A stretch of 46,663 bases of DNA, taken from contig NZ_ASCA01000039.1 in assembly GCF_002760245.1 (NCBI RefSeq), positions 1 through 46,663 on the forward strand. The letters run 5' to 3'. The notes under the pieces are model-generated. The model was not told where the DNA came from. It saw only the letters and a list, made by a program, of their open reading frames with translations, and searched no databases. The stretch's first letter is position 1; each line of letters starts with the position of its first letter. Shown here one piece after another: positions 19,334 through 28,404 of the stretch. Both the position numbers and the translations under genes were made by a program. Source of the stretch: Streptococcus suis YS161 (GTDB lineage Bacteria; Bacillota; Bacilli; Lactobacillales; Streptococcaceae).

Positions 19334-19334
19334 T

Positions 19335-19362
19335 TTGCAATCATTCGCAAATATGCTAGAAT
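19335..19362 (+). promoter_or_regulatory. Promoter for the small membrane protein pair
   Basis: TTGCAA (19335-19340), 16-bp spacer and an extended -10 TGCTAGAAT (TAGAAT at 19357-19362). The -10 box covers an upstream in-frame ATG at 19361, which supports the later start at 19382. Confidence 0.65.
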
Positions 19363-19381
19363 GAGACTAGGAGGTGTTGGT

Positions 19382-19720
19382 ATGGTAGCGTTTCCGATTT
19401 GGCGAATTTTCTTTATACTGCTTTCTGGTTCCACTTTTTATTTTATTTTCTATGAAGATAGTCAGTATAAACCTTTTGGCTTTAGGTATTGGCTAGGATT
19501 AGCGGCTTGTATCTGGCTCAATTTGGTGACTTTGGCATCCTATTTTATCGCCTTTACAGGTGGTTCGATTATGGTCTATAATCAGTATAAAATGCCATTG
19601 GTTGTGATATTCCTTTTTTGTCTATTCTTGGCTAGTATGCTTACCTTTCTTTCCTTTAAGGCTATCAAGATTGTGATTCGACGAACCAAATATTATCGAC
19701 AGGTCAGAAAGGAAGGCTAG
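19382..19720 (+). CDS. Small membrane protein, first of a related pair
   Basis: Unrecognised 112-residue protein with three hydrophobic segments (about 3-20, 36-60 and 75-97), a FGFRYWLGL motif before the second, and a basic C-terminus (KIVIRRTKYYRQVRKEG). The start is chosen because AGGAGGT lies six bases upstream; the earlier ATG overlaps the promoter. The next gene begins immediately after the stop and shares the motif and topology, so the two probably arose by tandem duplication. A transport or immunity-like role could be imagined but nothing in the sequence shows it. Confidence 0.7.
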   Translation: MVAFPIWRIFFILLSGSTFYFIFYEDSQYKPFGFRYWLGLAACIWLNLVTLASYFIAFTGGSIMVYNQYKMPLVVIFLFCLFLASMLTFLSFKAIKIVIRRTKYYRQVRKEG

Positions 19721-20029
19721 ATGGAATTTTTGGGTGAGTTGTTGATTGAATTTTTAACTGGTCTAGCAGACTTTGATGAAAGAAACTATCCTCCTTTTGG
19801 CCTCCGCTATTGGTTGGGCTGGTTGGGAGTTCTGATTCATGTCTTACTCCTTGCCTTGCTTACTTGTGTGACTGTCTTCTTTTTCAAGTTTTTCTTGGAT
19901 GGAAAAGGCTTGATTAACGTAGTAGTGGCAGTTGTTTTCCTGCTATTTGCTCTATTTTGGTTTTGGAAAAGCGGAAAAACAATCTTGAAAATGTGGCAAG
20001 CAACGATTTATTATTTAGCTATTCATTAG
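19721..20029 (+). CDS. Small membrane protein, second of a related pair
   Basis: Unrecognised 102-residue protein. An N-terminal amphipathic segment with DFDERNYPPFG leads into FGLRYWLGW, two long hydrophobic helices (about 35-60 and 66-87) and a short basic tail region. The PFG-x-RYWLG motif is shared with the preceding gene, which ends one base before this ATG. The ribosome site GAAAGGA lies inside the upstream gene. A terminator follows, so the two form a bicistronic unit. Confidence 0.7.
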   Translation: MEFLGELLIEFLTGLADFDERNYPPFGLRYWLGWLGVLIHVLLLALLTCVTVFFFKFFLDGKGLINVVVAVVFLLFALFWFWKSGKTILKMWQATIYYLAIH

Positions 20030-20031
20030 AG

Positions 20032-20059
20032 ACACCAGTTTACCAGCTGGTGTTTTTTT
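20032..20059 (+). terminator. Terminator after the membrane protein pair
   Basis: ACACCAG (20032-20038) and CTGGTGT (20047-20053) followed by a run of T to 20059. Confidence 0.85.
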
Positions 20060-20091
20060 GATACCTATTTAAACAATTCAAATTGAAAATA

Positions 20092-20100
20092 TGCTATAAT
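20092..20100 (+). promoter_or_regulatory. Extended -10 promoter of the SNF2 helicase gene
   Basis: TGCTATAAT with TATAAT at 20095-20100; no good -35 box. It leaves a 5' leader of about 60 nt. Confidence 0.6.
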
Positions 20101-20168
20101 GAAAAGATAACATTTTAGATACATTTTACAGAAGAGCTGATGATTGGTTGAAGGATAAAGGAGTTAGA

Positions 20169-23100
20169 ATGGGTCGCATGATGCCAGGGCGGATTCGCCA
20201 AGAAGGAATTGATTTGTACGAGGCTGGAAAACTGACTGTTCTTCATAGTGAGAATGGAAAGATGGTGCTGGATATTGCTGGTGAGCGCTTCACTTACGGC
20301 GATGCAGATAGCGATTTACAGTGTAGTTGCCAGTTATTTCAAAGTAAGGGCTACTGTCAACACCTAGCTGCCACGGAGTATTTTTTAAAAAATGATGCCT
20401 CAGGCAAGGATATGAAGCAGTCTTTGAAAGAAGATGGTGAACAACATAAGGAAACCGTCCGTCGGACTTATTTTGGCGGTCTCTTTTTAGATGAAATTTT
20501 GCGACCAGAACCAGAACTGGGGCTTAAGTATCAGTTCTCAGTTGAAGGGAACTTATTGCCCTATGATCGTCAGATAGATTGGACCTTGAAAATTACCCGC
20601 TTGCCAGATACACGTTCGTACATTGTGCGGGACATCGGAGCTTTTTTGCGCATTGTGAAAGCCAACGGTCACTATCAGATAGGTAAAAATTATTATGAGC
20701 AAGTTACTTATGAAAATTTTGATGAACCAAGTCAGGCTCTCCTGGATTTTCTCTGGGCCTTGGTACCAGAGAAAGTTGGTATAGATTCGGATATTCTTAC
20801 TCATTTTGGACGACATTTTCGTCTGCCACAAGCCTATTTTGAGGAGGGGTTGGAGCTGTTAAATCAGCTAGAACATTTTAACTTTTCCTATCAACAGCAG
20901 TCCTATTCCTCCTTGATGGTTCTTCCGTTGACAGGGGAGGAAGGGCTCTATCATTTTGAGGTGACCGTTCACACGCAGATGATTGAAATGGTTATTCACG
21001 AAAAACCAGTCCGACCACTTTTTCATGGGCGCTATCTCTTAGTAAATGGCACGGTTTATAGTGTCAATCGCCATCAAGAACATCTGATTTACCAAATTTC
21101 CGAACTTGTTCCAACCGAATCAGGTTTGAGAAAGGTGCAGGTGGATTTCCCTGACCAAAATCGTCTGGCTCTAAGCTTGCTGGATTTGCAGACAATTGGG
21201 ACTGTTAAGGCACCTAAGCGCTTCATCATTCATGATTTCAAGCCAGAATTTCATATTCAGATGGAGACAAATGAAAGTTTATCACTCCAATTGGTTTTGG
21301 ATTTTGATGGACGTAAGGTAAGGAGTGAGGAGGATTTGGCTCTCCTGCCTTTTGCCAGCCATTTTCAACATTTGGAGAAGGTTTATCAGGCTATTCGTCT
21401 ATCAGGCTTTAGGGGGACATATCATGCCCAGAGAGCGGCTCTTAGTCAGCAGGAGCTCTATCCATTTTTCCAACAACAATTGCCTATATTACAAAAAATG
21501 GGGCAGGTTTATCTAGAAGAAAGGCTCCAGGCTTTATATATTGAAGCCAAACCTCAATTAGAAATTGTACGTAACGGCTCACTTTTGGATATTTCGTTTG
21601 ACTTATCAGGTATTGAACAATCTGAAATCGATCAGGCGATTACAGCCTTGCTGAATCAAGAGGATCACTATACTAGCCCGAGTGGTAAGGTATTTGTTTT
21701 TGATGAGGAAACCAAGAAAATCAGTCAAACCCTAATCTATCTGCGAGCCCGTCATGGTAAGGAGGGGCAGGTACAAGTCCATGCTCTTGCCGGTTACCAA
21801 TTGGCTCAATCCTTGTCACAATTCAACCAAGTCAGTTTCTCCAAGGAATTTGAGGAAATGGCAAGCTATCTAGCTCAGCCAGATTTGTTCCCGCTTCCTG
21901 ATGTGGAAGTAACAACGTCGCTTAGGGATTATCAGCAGACAGGGCTTAAGTGGTTGACTATGCTGGATACGTATGGTTTTGGTGGAATTTTAGCTGACGA
22001 CATGGGGCTTGGAAAGACCTTGCAAACTATCGCCTTTCTGTCCAGTCGGATGACAAAAGATTCCAAAGTTTTAATATTGGCACCATCCAGCTTGATTTAT
22101 AACTGGTTAGATGAGTGCAAGCGGTTTGCTCCAAGTTTAGATGTGGCAGTTGTCCATGGAAACAAGGAACAGCGTGAAGAGATCATTGCCAATGGTCACC
22201 AAGTCTTAGTTACCTCCTATCCATCCTTCAGACAGGATGTCGCGCTCTATAGACAGGAACGCTTTGACTACCTCATTTTAGATGAGGCGCAGGTCATGAA
22301 AAATGCCCAATCTAAGATTGCGCAGCTACTGCGTGAGTTTGAGGTTGGGAATTGCTTTGCCCTCTCAGGTACGCCGATTGAAAACCATTTGACGGAACTC
22401 TGGTCCATTTTCCAAATTGTCTTACCAGGTTTATTGCCAGGCAAACAAGACTTCGGTAAATTAGCAGCCAAGGACATTGCGCGGACCATTCAACCCTTCG
22501 TTCTCAGACGTCATAAGGAAGACGTTCTTCAGGAATTGCCTGATTTGATAGAAATCAATGTACTTAATGAACTGACAGATGAACAAAAAGCCATCTACCT
22601 AGCCCAGCTTCAACAAATGCGGACTCAAATAGCTGGCGCAGATGATGCTCAAATCAATCGTAGCAAGATAGAAATCCTATCAGGAATTACTCGCTTACGT
22701 CAAATCTGCGATACACCCAGCCTTTTCATGGAAGAGTTTAGTGGTGAGAGTGGCAAACTTAATAGTTTGAAAGAATTACTCTTGCAGCTAAAAGAAGGTG
22801 AACACAGGGTCTTGATATTCTCCCAATTCAGAAATATGCTGGAAAAAATAGAAGAACAGCTGAAAGAAATTGGGATGACATCCTATACTCTGACTGGTTC
22901 AACACCTGCTAACCAACGCCAAGAAATGACACAGGCCTTCAATGCAGGAAGTCGAGATGCCTTTCTCATTTCCTTGAAAGCAGGTGGCGTTGGCTTGAAT
23001 TTGACAGGTGCAGACACAGTCATCCTAGTCGATCTTTGGTGGAATCCTGCCGTGGAAGCTCAGGCTATCAGTCGGGCTCATCGCATGGGGCAGACTGAAA

Positions 23101-23261
23101 AGGTTGAATGCTATCGCCTGATTACTAGAGGGACAATCGAAGAGAAGATTCAAGAATTGCAAGAAAATAAAAAGAACCTTGTCAAAACAGTCCTTGATGG
23201 CAATGAAAGCCGAGCGAATTTGACGGTTGAGGACATTCGCGAGATTTTAGGGATTGAGTGA
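20169..23261 (+). CDS. SNF2-family DEAD/DEAH helicase with SWIM zinc finger
   Basis: Large DNA-dependent ATPase of 1030 residues. A SWIM zinc finger (C52-x-C54-x8-C63-x-H65) comes first, then a long bacterial SNF2 N-terminal region, then the ATPase core: DDMGLGKT at 610-617, DEAQ at 705-708, SGTPIENHLTELWSIF, and a C-terminal helicase domain with SLKAGGVGLNLTGAD and RAHRMGQ. Bacterial members interact with RNA polymerase (RapA-like) or act in DNA repair; the exact role is unknown. The ATG at 20169 follows AAAGGAG at ideal spacing, preferred over an in-frame TTG at 20148. Confidence 0.92.
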   Translation: MGRMMPGRIRQEGIDLYEAGKLTVLHSENGKMVLDIAGERFTYGDADSDLQCSCQLFQSKGYCQHLAATEYFLKNDASGKDMKQSLKEDGEQHKETVRRTYFGGLFLDEILRPEPELGLKYQFSVEGNLLPYDRQIDWTLKITRLPDTRSYIVRDIGAFLRIVKANGHYQIGKNYYEQVTYENFDEPSQALLDFLWALVPEKVGIDSDILTHFGRHFRLPQAYFEEGLELLNQLEHFNFSYQQQSYSSLMVLPLTGEEGLYHFEVTVHTQMIEMVIHEKPVRPLFHGRYLLVNGTVYSVNRHQEHLIYQISELVPTESGLRKVQVDFPDQNRLALSLLDLQTIGTVKAPKRFIIHDFKPEFHIQMETNESLSLQLVLDFDGRKVRSEEDLALLPFASHFQHLEKVYQAIRLSGFRGTYHAQRAALSQQELYPFFQQQLPILQKMGQVYLEERLQALYIEAKPQLEIVRNGSLLDISFDLSGIEQSEIDQAITALLNQEDHYTSPSGKVFVFDEETKKISQTLIYLRARHGKEGQVQVHALAGYQLAQSLSQFNQVSFSKEFEEMASYLAQPDLFPLPDVEVTTSLRDYQQTGLKWLTMLDTYGFGGILADDMGLGKTLQTIAFLSSRMTKDSKVLILAPSSLIYNWLDECKRFAPSLDVAVVHGNKEQREEIIANGHQVLVTSYPSFRQDVALYRQERFDYLILDEAQVMKNAQSKIAQLLREFEVGNCFALSGTPIENHLTELWSIFQIVLPGLLPGKQDFGKLAAKDIARTIQPFVLRRHKEDVLQELPDLIEINVLNELTDEQKAIYLAQLQQMRTQIAGADDAQINRSKIEILSGITRLRQICDTPSLFMEEFSGESGKLNSLKELLLQLKEGEHRVLIFSQFRNMLEKIEEQLKEIGMTSYTLTGSTPANQRQEMTQAFNAGSRDAFLISLKAGGVGLNLTGADTVILVDLWWNPAVEAQAISRAHRMGQTEKVECYRLITRGTIEEKIQELQENKKNLVKTVLDGNESRANLTVEDIREILGIE

Positions 23262-23312
23262 TATGGAAACAGTTGACTCAGCGTAGAATTAGGAAATAAG
23301 GCCTAAGTATGG

Positions 23313-23318
23313 TATAAT
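23313..23318 (+). promoter_or_regulatory. Putative -10 box before the disordered protein and murC
   Basis: A perfect TATAAT (GGTATAATAAG context) 21 bp before the start at 23340. The -35 region is weak. Confidence 0.55.
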
Positions 23319-23339
23319 AAGGGTTCGAAAGGATGACTT

Positions 23340-24002
23340 ATGATTAGACATGAAAAAAGATTTCCACTAGTCGCAGATGATGAGGTACTAGTTGGAGAAA
23401 ATCCAATTATGAGTTTATATGATGAGAGCGACCTGATTAGCAATATCAGGGGACCTTATCAAGAAAAGGAATTTAGCTGGTCTCCCGATTCACAGCGAGT
23501 TGCGTCGGCAAAACCAGTAGCACAAACGGAAGCTGAGCTCCTGCCTCCTTTGTTTGAAGCTAAGCCAAGCCATTATTCTCGCAAGGAACGCCTTCAGCAA
23601 CTGACTAAAACGAAGCCTTCTCCAGTGAAAACACAGGGGCAGTTGGCTCGTGAACAGGCTAGAGAAGACTTGAAGAAAAAACGATCAGCAACCTACTTAA
23701 GAGATGAAAAACCAGCACCAGCTAAAGTTGTGGTGAAACCTCCTGTCGTTTCAACAACTGAATCTAAGGCAGGTCGGTTGACACGTTTGGCGGACAACTT
23801 ACGTCAGACAGACTATATTCTCGCTGATATGCCAGCTGTCTATTCTTTGAAGAAAGAAGATAGAGAACAGGAGCAGGTTATAAAGAAAAATTCGTATGAC
23901 TTTTTAAGAAAGAGTCAGGTTTACAATTATCCTGAGCGCAGACAACAACGAGATCGCCAAGTGGCACAAGAATTGAATTTGACACATATAGAAGAGGGAT
24001 AA
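23340..24002 (+). CDS. Uncharacterised, probably disordered protein upstream of murC
   Basis: A 220-residue protein with no recognised domain. It is rich in Lys, Glu, Gln and Pro, has almost no hydrophobic segments and contains a low-complexity middle (about 60-150: [20 protein letters not shown], then a [14 protein letters not shown] stretch). The C-terminal part carries [12 protein letters not shown] and ends with [10 protein letters not shown]. It starts two codons after AAAGGA and ends one base before murC, so both are co-translated. A scaffold or regulator of cell-wall synthesis or division would fit the neighbourhood, but this is inference. Confidence 0.75.
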   Translation: MIRHEKRFPLVADDEVLVGENPIMSLYDESDLISNIRGPYQEKEFSWSPDSQRVASAKPVAQTEAELLPPLFEAKPSHYSRKERLQQLTKTKPSPVKTQGQLAREQAREDLKKKRSATYLRDEKPAPAKVVVKPPVVSTTESKAGRLTRLADNLRQTDYILADMPAVYSLKKEDREQEQVIKKNSYDFLRKSQVYNYPERRQQRDRQVAQELNLTHIEEG

Positions 24003-24003
24003 C

Positions 24004-25335
24004 ATGACAAAAACCTATCATTTTATCGGAATTAAGGGATCAGGTATGAGCGCACTTGCTCTTATGTTGCATCAAATGGGGCACAAGGTTCAAGGTAGTG
24101 ATGTAGAGAAATACTACTTTACACAACGCGGGCTTGAACAAGCTGGGATTCAGATTTTACCGTTTGATGAGAAAAATATTACAGCAGATGTTGAATTGAT
24201 TGCTGGTAATGCTTTTCGTCCAGATAACAATGTGGAAATCGCTTATGCTGATGCCCAGGGCTATACCTACAAACGTTACCATGAATTTCTAGGTGAATTT
24301 ATGAAAGGTTTTACGAGCCTCGGTGTTGCTGGTGCCCATGGTAAGACCTCCACAACGGGATTATTGGCACATGTTATGCGCAATATCACAGATACTTCCT
24401 TCTTGATTGGTGATGGTACTGGTCGCGGTTCGGCAAATGCTCAGTATTTTGTGTTCGAATCCGATGAATACGAACGTCACTTTGCCCCATACCATCCTGA
24501 ATACAGCATCATTACCAATATTGATTTTGACCATCCAGATTATTTCACTAGTCTAGAGGATGTTTTCAATGCTTTCAATGATTATGCGAAGCAAGTAAAA
24601 AAAGCTCTCTTCGTTTTTGGTGAAGATGAGCAACTTCGTCGTATCACGGCAAATGCTCCAATCTACTATTATGGCTTGGAAGACAATAATGATTTTGTTG
24701 CCTATGACTTGAAGCCTTCTACAAGTGGTTCACAATTCAAAGTTCGCCATGGTGAAGAAGAGTTGGGAGAATTCCAAATTCCAACCTTTGGCAAGCATAA
24801 TGTGATGAATGCAACAGCTGTTATTGCCAATCTCTATATTGCTGGATTTGATTTGAAACTGGTTGCAGAACACTTGAAGACATTTGGAGGTGTCAAACGT
24901 CGCTTTACGGAGAAAATTGTCAATGATACTGTTATCATTGATGACTTTGCTCACCATCCAACGGAAATCATTGCAACCATTGATGCGGCACGTCAGAAGT
25001 ATCCTAGCAAGGAGTTGGTAGCCATTTTCCAACCACATACATTCACTCGTACCATTGCGCTTCTCGATGAGTTCGCAGATGCTTTGAATGGAGCAGATGC
25101 AGTTTACCTTGCTCAAATTTATGGATCAGCGCGTGAAACAGACAACGGTCAGGTTAAGGTAGAAGATTTGGCGGCTAAAATCAACAAAAAAGGTGGACTT
25201 GTTACAGTTGAAAACACTTCACCACTTTTAGACCATGACAATGCAGTATATGTATTTATGGGAGCTGGTGATATTCAGTCCTATGAATATTCCTTCGAAA
25301 GACTCTTATCAAATCTTACAAATAACGTCCAATAA
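24004..25335 (+). CDS. murC: UDP-N-acetylmuramate--L-alanine ligase
   Basis: Adds the first amino acid of the peptidoglycan stem peptide, using ATP. The 443-residue protein has the N-terminal [11 protein letters not shown] motif (9-19), the ATP loop GAHGKTST at 110-117, the Mur-ligase [10 protein letters not shown] motif and [10 protein letters not shown] in the C-terminal domain. Ribosome site AGAGGG just upstream. Context with mltG and the other wall genes nearby agrees with the role. Confidence 0.98.
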   Translation: MTKTYHFIGIKGSGMSALALMLHQMGHKVQGSDVEKYYFTQRGLEQAGIQILPFDEKNITADVELIAGNAFRPDNNVEIAYADAQGYTYKRYHEFLGEFMKGFTSLGVAGAHGKTSTTGLLAHVMRNITDTSFLIGDGTGRGSANAQYFVFESDEYERHFAPYHPEYSIITNIDFDHPDYFTSLEDVFNAFNDYAKQVKKALFVFGEDEQLRRITANAPIYYYGLEDNNDFVAYDLKPSTSGSQFKVRHGEEELGEFQIPTFGKHNVMNATAVIANLYIAGFDLKLVAEHLKTFGGVKRRFTEKIVNDTVIIDDFAHHPTEIIATIDAARQKYPSKELVAIFQPHTFTRTIALLDEFADALNGADAVYLAQIYGSARETDNGQVKVEDLAAKINKKGGLVTVENTSPLLDHDNAVYVFMGAGDIQSYEYSFERLLSNLTNNVQ

Positions 25336-25390
25336 AAAGAAAGACGGAGGCCTATGGCCCCTGTTTTTCCGCTATATAAGGGAGAAAATT

Positions 25391-25876
25391 ATGGAAATTC
25401 GTTTTGCTACTCCTTCGGATTTAGAACAAGTTGTTTTGATTGAAAATGCCAATTTTTCTAAAGAGGAACGGATAGCTGAGTCTGTTCTTGCCATTTATCT
25501 GAATGCTTTGAGTAAAACCTGTTTAATAATGGAACACGATGGGGAAATAGCAGGATATTTATTATCCTGTCCTTCTGTTTCGCAGACTGTTACAGACGAT
25601 ATTTTTTACTTGACAGAGAGTGACATGCCAACAGGCGGTCACCTAGCTATTGCCAGTCTATCCGTAGCGGATACCTATAAAGGACAGGGAGTGGGAACTC
25701 TTTTGTTGGCAGCCATAAAAGAAGTGGCTTTAGCGGGAGGATTTGAAGGCATTGCTCTAACCTGTAAGGAGTATTTGATTGGCTACTATGAAATGAACCA
25801 GTTTGAAGATTTTGGCCCCTCCTTGTCGCAATTTGGAGGACAAAGGTGGAGTGATATGTACTGGAAAGCCTTGTAG
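25391..25876 (+). CDS. GNAT family N-acetyltransferase
   Basis: A 161-residue acetyl-CoA-dependent transferase. The acetyl-CoA loop is YKGQGVGTLLL (96-106), preceded by the beta-strand ASLSVADT and followed by GFEGIALTCKEYLIGYYE, the usual motif order of the family. The ATG at 25391 follows AAGGGAGAAAA; a longer frame reaching back into murC lacks a ribosome site and was rejected. The substrate is unknown. Fifty-five bases separate it from murC. Confidence 0.88.
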   Translation: MEIRFATPSDLEQVVLIENANFSKEERIAESVLAIYLNALSKTCLIMEHDGEIAGYLLSCPSVSQTVTDDIFYLTESDMPTGGHLAIASLSVADTYKGQGVGTLLLAAIKEVALAGGFEGIALTCKEYLIGYYEMNQFEDFGPSLSQFGGQRWSDMYWKAL

Positions 25877-25888
25877 AAAGGGAAGTTC

Positions 25889-25917
25889 TTGCAATTCATA
25901 AGCCTTTAAGATATAAT
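25889..25917 (+). promoter_or_regulatory. mltG promoter
   Basis: TTGCAA (25889-25894), 17-bp spacer and TATAAT (25912-25917), 31 bp before the GTG start of mltG. Confidence 0.8.
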
Positions 25918-25947
25918 GTATAGTAACTGTGTGAAAGGAGTAACAGC

Positions 25948-27765
25948 GTGACAAAGGATACGAATGAAAAAAACACGCAGTCTTCAAGCTTCCGCGATCA
26001 AATTTTACGAGATTTGGAAGAATTGAAGGTGAAACGTTTGGCGGAACAATCAGCGGATGTTCTTGTTGATAAGCGTAACGAAATTATCAACGAGCTCCAG
26101 CCTAGTCTTGCCGAAGAAAAAGCCCTCCATAGAGAGCCTGAAATTGTAAAAGTAGAAGGTATTGCTTTCCCTGATTCATACTTGCCAGAAGAACAGCAAG
26201 AATCAGAAGTGATGACGGAAAGTATTGAAGAGCCAACATCAGAAACTTTGGCTACTCCAGAGACTTTTGTGATTGAAAAAGAAGTCATTTCAAGTCCGGT
26301 TCCTCAAGATACGGTGGAGAGGAACTTGGAAGAGCTACGAAACCTTGTAGCGGCTAATACTGTAGAATTTGACGAGGCTCCATCAAGCTCGTTGGTTTCC
26401 GAACCAGTTGAGCCTGTCCTTTCAGAGAAGTCTTCTTTGGAAGATACATTTTTGGAATTTCCAACGGAAGATGTATCAGCTGTAACTGGTGATACAGAGG
26501 TTATCTCACTGGAAGAAACGATTATAGCTCCAAAGACAACGGCTATTGTTCCAGAAGTAGACAAGCAGATGCAGGAAACACAACCCAGAAGAAGAACAAC
26601 CCACAGAACAAGCAAGCAACGTCGTAAAAAACAAGATAACGCTGCGAAACGCATTGTCTCTGTTATCATGTCGATTGTTGTAGTGGCAGTTCTAGTGACA
26701 GGTGTTACTGGTTATATGTGGGTAAAATCTAGTCTGGAACCAGTTAATGCAAAAGCTACAGAAGCTATTCAGGTAGAGATTCCAGAAGGATCTTCAACTT
26801 TAGAAATTGGTAAAATTTTAGTTGACAACAAGTTGATTAAGAATGCTACTATTTTTAATTACTACTCTAAAATTAAGAGCTATAATAATTTCCAAAGTGG
26901 TTTTTATAATTTAAAACAAAATATGTCTGTGGATGACATCGCCAAAGCACTTCAAGAAAGTGGCACTCCGACAGCTCAAAAAGAAGCCGCAGGTAAGATT
27001 TTGATTGTTGAAGGGTATACACTGACACAAATTGCTCAGGCTATTACAGATAATACCAAGACAGAAGATAAAAATGATAAAACACCATTTACCACAGAAC
27101 AATTTATGGCTACTGTGACCAACCAAGATTTTATTAATCGAATGGTTGCTACTTATCCAAAATTGTTTGCCAGCTTACCTGCTGCTGATAGTGGAGTTAT
27201 TTATCAGTTGGAAGGTTACCTCTTCCCAGCGGTTTATGAATACAGCGACGAAACAACTATCGAAGAGCTCGTTGAGCAAATGATTGCCGCGATGGATAAT
27301 CGTTTACAACCATATTATGAAACGATTGCTGCTAAGAATTTGACTGTAAATGAAGTTCTTACCTTGGCATCTTTGGTTGAAAAAGAAAGTTCTACTGATG
27401 AAGATCGTCGAAACATTGCAAGTGTCTTCTTTAACCGCTTGAATGCAGCAATACCTCTACAATCCAATATTGCAATCTTGTATGCTCAGGGTAAACTTGG
27501 TCAAGAAACAACTCTGGCAGAAGATGCAGCGATTGATACATCAATTGAGTCACCATACAACATTTATTGGACACCAGGATTGATGCCTGGACCAGTGGAT
27601 AGTCCAAGCCTTTCGGCTATCGAGGCAGTGATTAATGCCAACACGACAGACTATCTTTACTTTGTAGCAGATGTTACAACTGGAAGTGTTTACTTTACAA
27701 ATAATATTGATGAACATAACCAAAACGTTGCTAAGTATGTAAATGCACATCTTGATAATGAGTAA
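25948..27765 (+). CDS. mltG: Endolytic murein transglycosylase MltG
   Basis: Membrane-anchored lytic transglycosylase that cuts nascent glycan strands and, in pneumococcus, works with the peripheral wall-synthesis machinery. The 605-residue protein has a long acidic cytoplasmic N-terminus (1-235) ending in a basic patch (RRRTTHRTSKQRRKKQ), one membrane helix (about 236-258), a LysM-like region and the YceG catalytic domain (about 350-605). The catalytic glutamate is E478 in LASLVEKES. It starts with GTG after GAAAGGAG. The long cytoplasmic extension is typical of streptococcal MltG. Confidence 0.95.
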   Translation: MTKDTNEKNTQSSSFRDQILRDLEELKVKRLAEQSADVLVDKRNEIINELQPSLAEEKALHREPEIVKVEGIAFPDSYLPEEQQESEVMTESIEEPTSETLATPETFVIEKEVISSPVPQDTVERNLEELRNLVAANTVEFDEAPSSSLVSEPVEPVLSEKSSLEDTFLEFPTEDVSAVTGDTEVISLEETIIAPKTTAIVPEVDKQMQETQPRRRTTHRTSKQRRKKQDNAAKRIVSVIMSIVVVAVLVTGVTGYMWVKSSLEPVNAKATEAIQVEIPEGSSTLEIGKILVDNKLIKNATIFNYYSKIKSYNNFQSGFYNLKQNMSVDDIAKALQESGTPTAQKEAAGKILIVEGYTLTQIAQAITDNTKTEDKNDKTPFTTEQFMATVTNQDFINRMVATYPKLFASLPAADSGVIYQLEGYLFPAVYEYSDETTIEELVEQMIAAMDNRLQPYYETIAAKNLTVNEVLTLASLVEKESSTDEDRRNIASVFFNRLNAAIPLQSNIAILYAQGKLGQETTLAEDAAIDTSIESPYNIYWTPGLMPGPVDSPSLSAIEAVINANTTDYLYFVADVTTGSVYFTNNIDEHNQNVAKYVNAHLDNE

Positions 27766-27773
27766 ATTCTTAT

Positions 27774-27810
27774 AACAAAATTATGTGGTTTTCCACATAA
27801 TTTTGTTTTC
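27774..27810 (+). terminator. mltG terminator
   Basis: A perfect 15-bp stem, AACAAAATTATGTGG (27774-27788) with loop TTTT and its complement (27793-27807), followed by TTC. The following greA either has a weak promoter after it or is reached by read-through. Confidence 0.8.
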
Positions 27811-27838
27811 ATGAAAAATAAAAGAAAAGGAAAGACAA

Positions 27839-28321
27839 ATGGCAGAAAAAACATATCCAATGACCTTGGAAGAAAAGGAAAAATTAGAAAAAGAACTAGA
27901 GGAACTAAAGTTAGTTCGTCGACCAGAAATTGTTGAACGTATTAAGATTGCTCGTTCTTACGGAGACCTTTCAGAAAACTCTGAGTACGAAGCAGCTAAA
28001 GATGAACAGGCTTTTGTTGAAGGTCAAATTTCAACAATCGAAACAAAGATTCGCTATGCTGAAATCGTAAACAGTGATGCAGTTGCTGCGGATGAAGTAG
28101 CGATTGGTAAGACTGTGACTGTTCAAGAAGTTGGTGAGACCGAGGAAGAAGTCTATCATATCGTTGGTGCTGCAGGTGCAGATGCCTTTGCAAATAAGAT
28201 TTCAAATGAAAGCCCAATTGGCCATGCTTTGATTGGTAAAAAAACAGGAGATGTTGCAACAATTGAAACACCTGCTGGTAGCTATGATGTAAAAATCTTG
28301 AAGGTTGAAAAAACGAAATAA
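27839..28321 (+). CDS. greA: Transcription elongation factor GreA
   Basis: Rescues backtracked RNA polymerase by stimulating transcript cleavage. At 160 residues it has the N-terminal coiled coil (about 8-75) with the acidic tip [13 protein letters not shown] and the C-terminal FKBP-like domain with [17 protein letters not shown]. The ATG follows AAAGGAAAGACAA. The gene order mltG-greA is conserved in streptococci. Confidence 0.97.
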   Translation: MAEKTYPMTLEEKEKLEKELEELKLVRRPEIVERIKIARSYGDLSENSEYEAAKDEQAFVEGQISTIETKIRYAEIVNSDAVAADEVAIGKTVTVQEVGETEEEVYHIVGAAGADAFANKISNESPIGHALIGKKTGDVATIETPAGSYDVKILKVEKTK

Positions 28322-28327
28322 GATGTG

Positions 28328-28354
28328 GAGAGGGTCGAAAGATTCTCTCTTTTT
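28328..28354 (+). terminator. greA terminator
   Basis: GAGAG (28328-28332) and CTCTC (28345-28349) with a 12-nt loop, followed by TTTTT. Confidence 0.65.
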
Positions 28355-28366
28355 ATTCACGAAGGT

Positions 28367-28400
28367 ACTAAAAAAGATTGGAAATTCCAATCTTTTAGTG
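28367..28400 (-). terminator. yidC terminator
   Basis: Reading on the minus strand, CACTAAAAGATTGG pairs across AATTT with CCAATCTTTTTTAGT, with one bulged base. The stem lies just past the yidC stop codon and carries its own T-rich arm. Confidence 0.65.
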
Positions 28401-28404
28401 TTTA

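Noticed and set aside
25336..25390. Terminator between murC and the acetyltransferase gene (GGCC-tat-GGCC followed by T-rich sequence)
   Set aside because: The stem is only four base pairs and is separated from the T-run; too weak to call.
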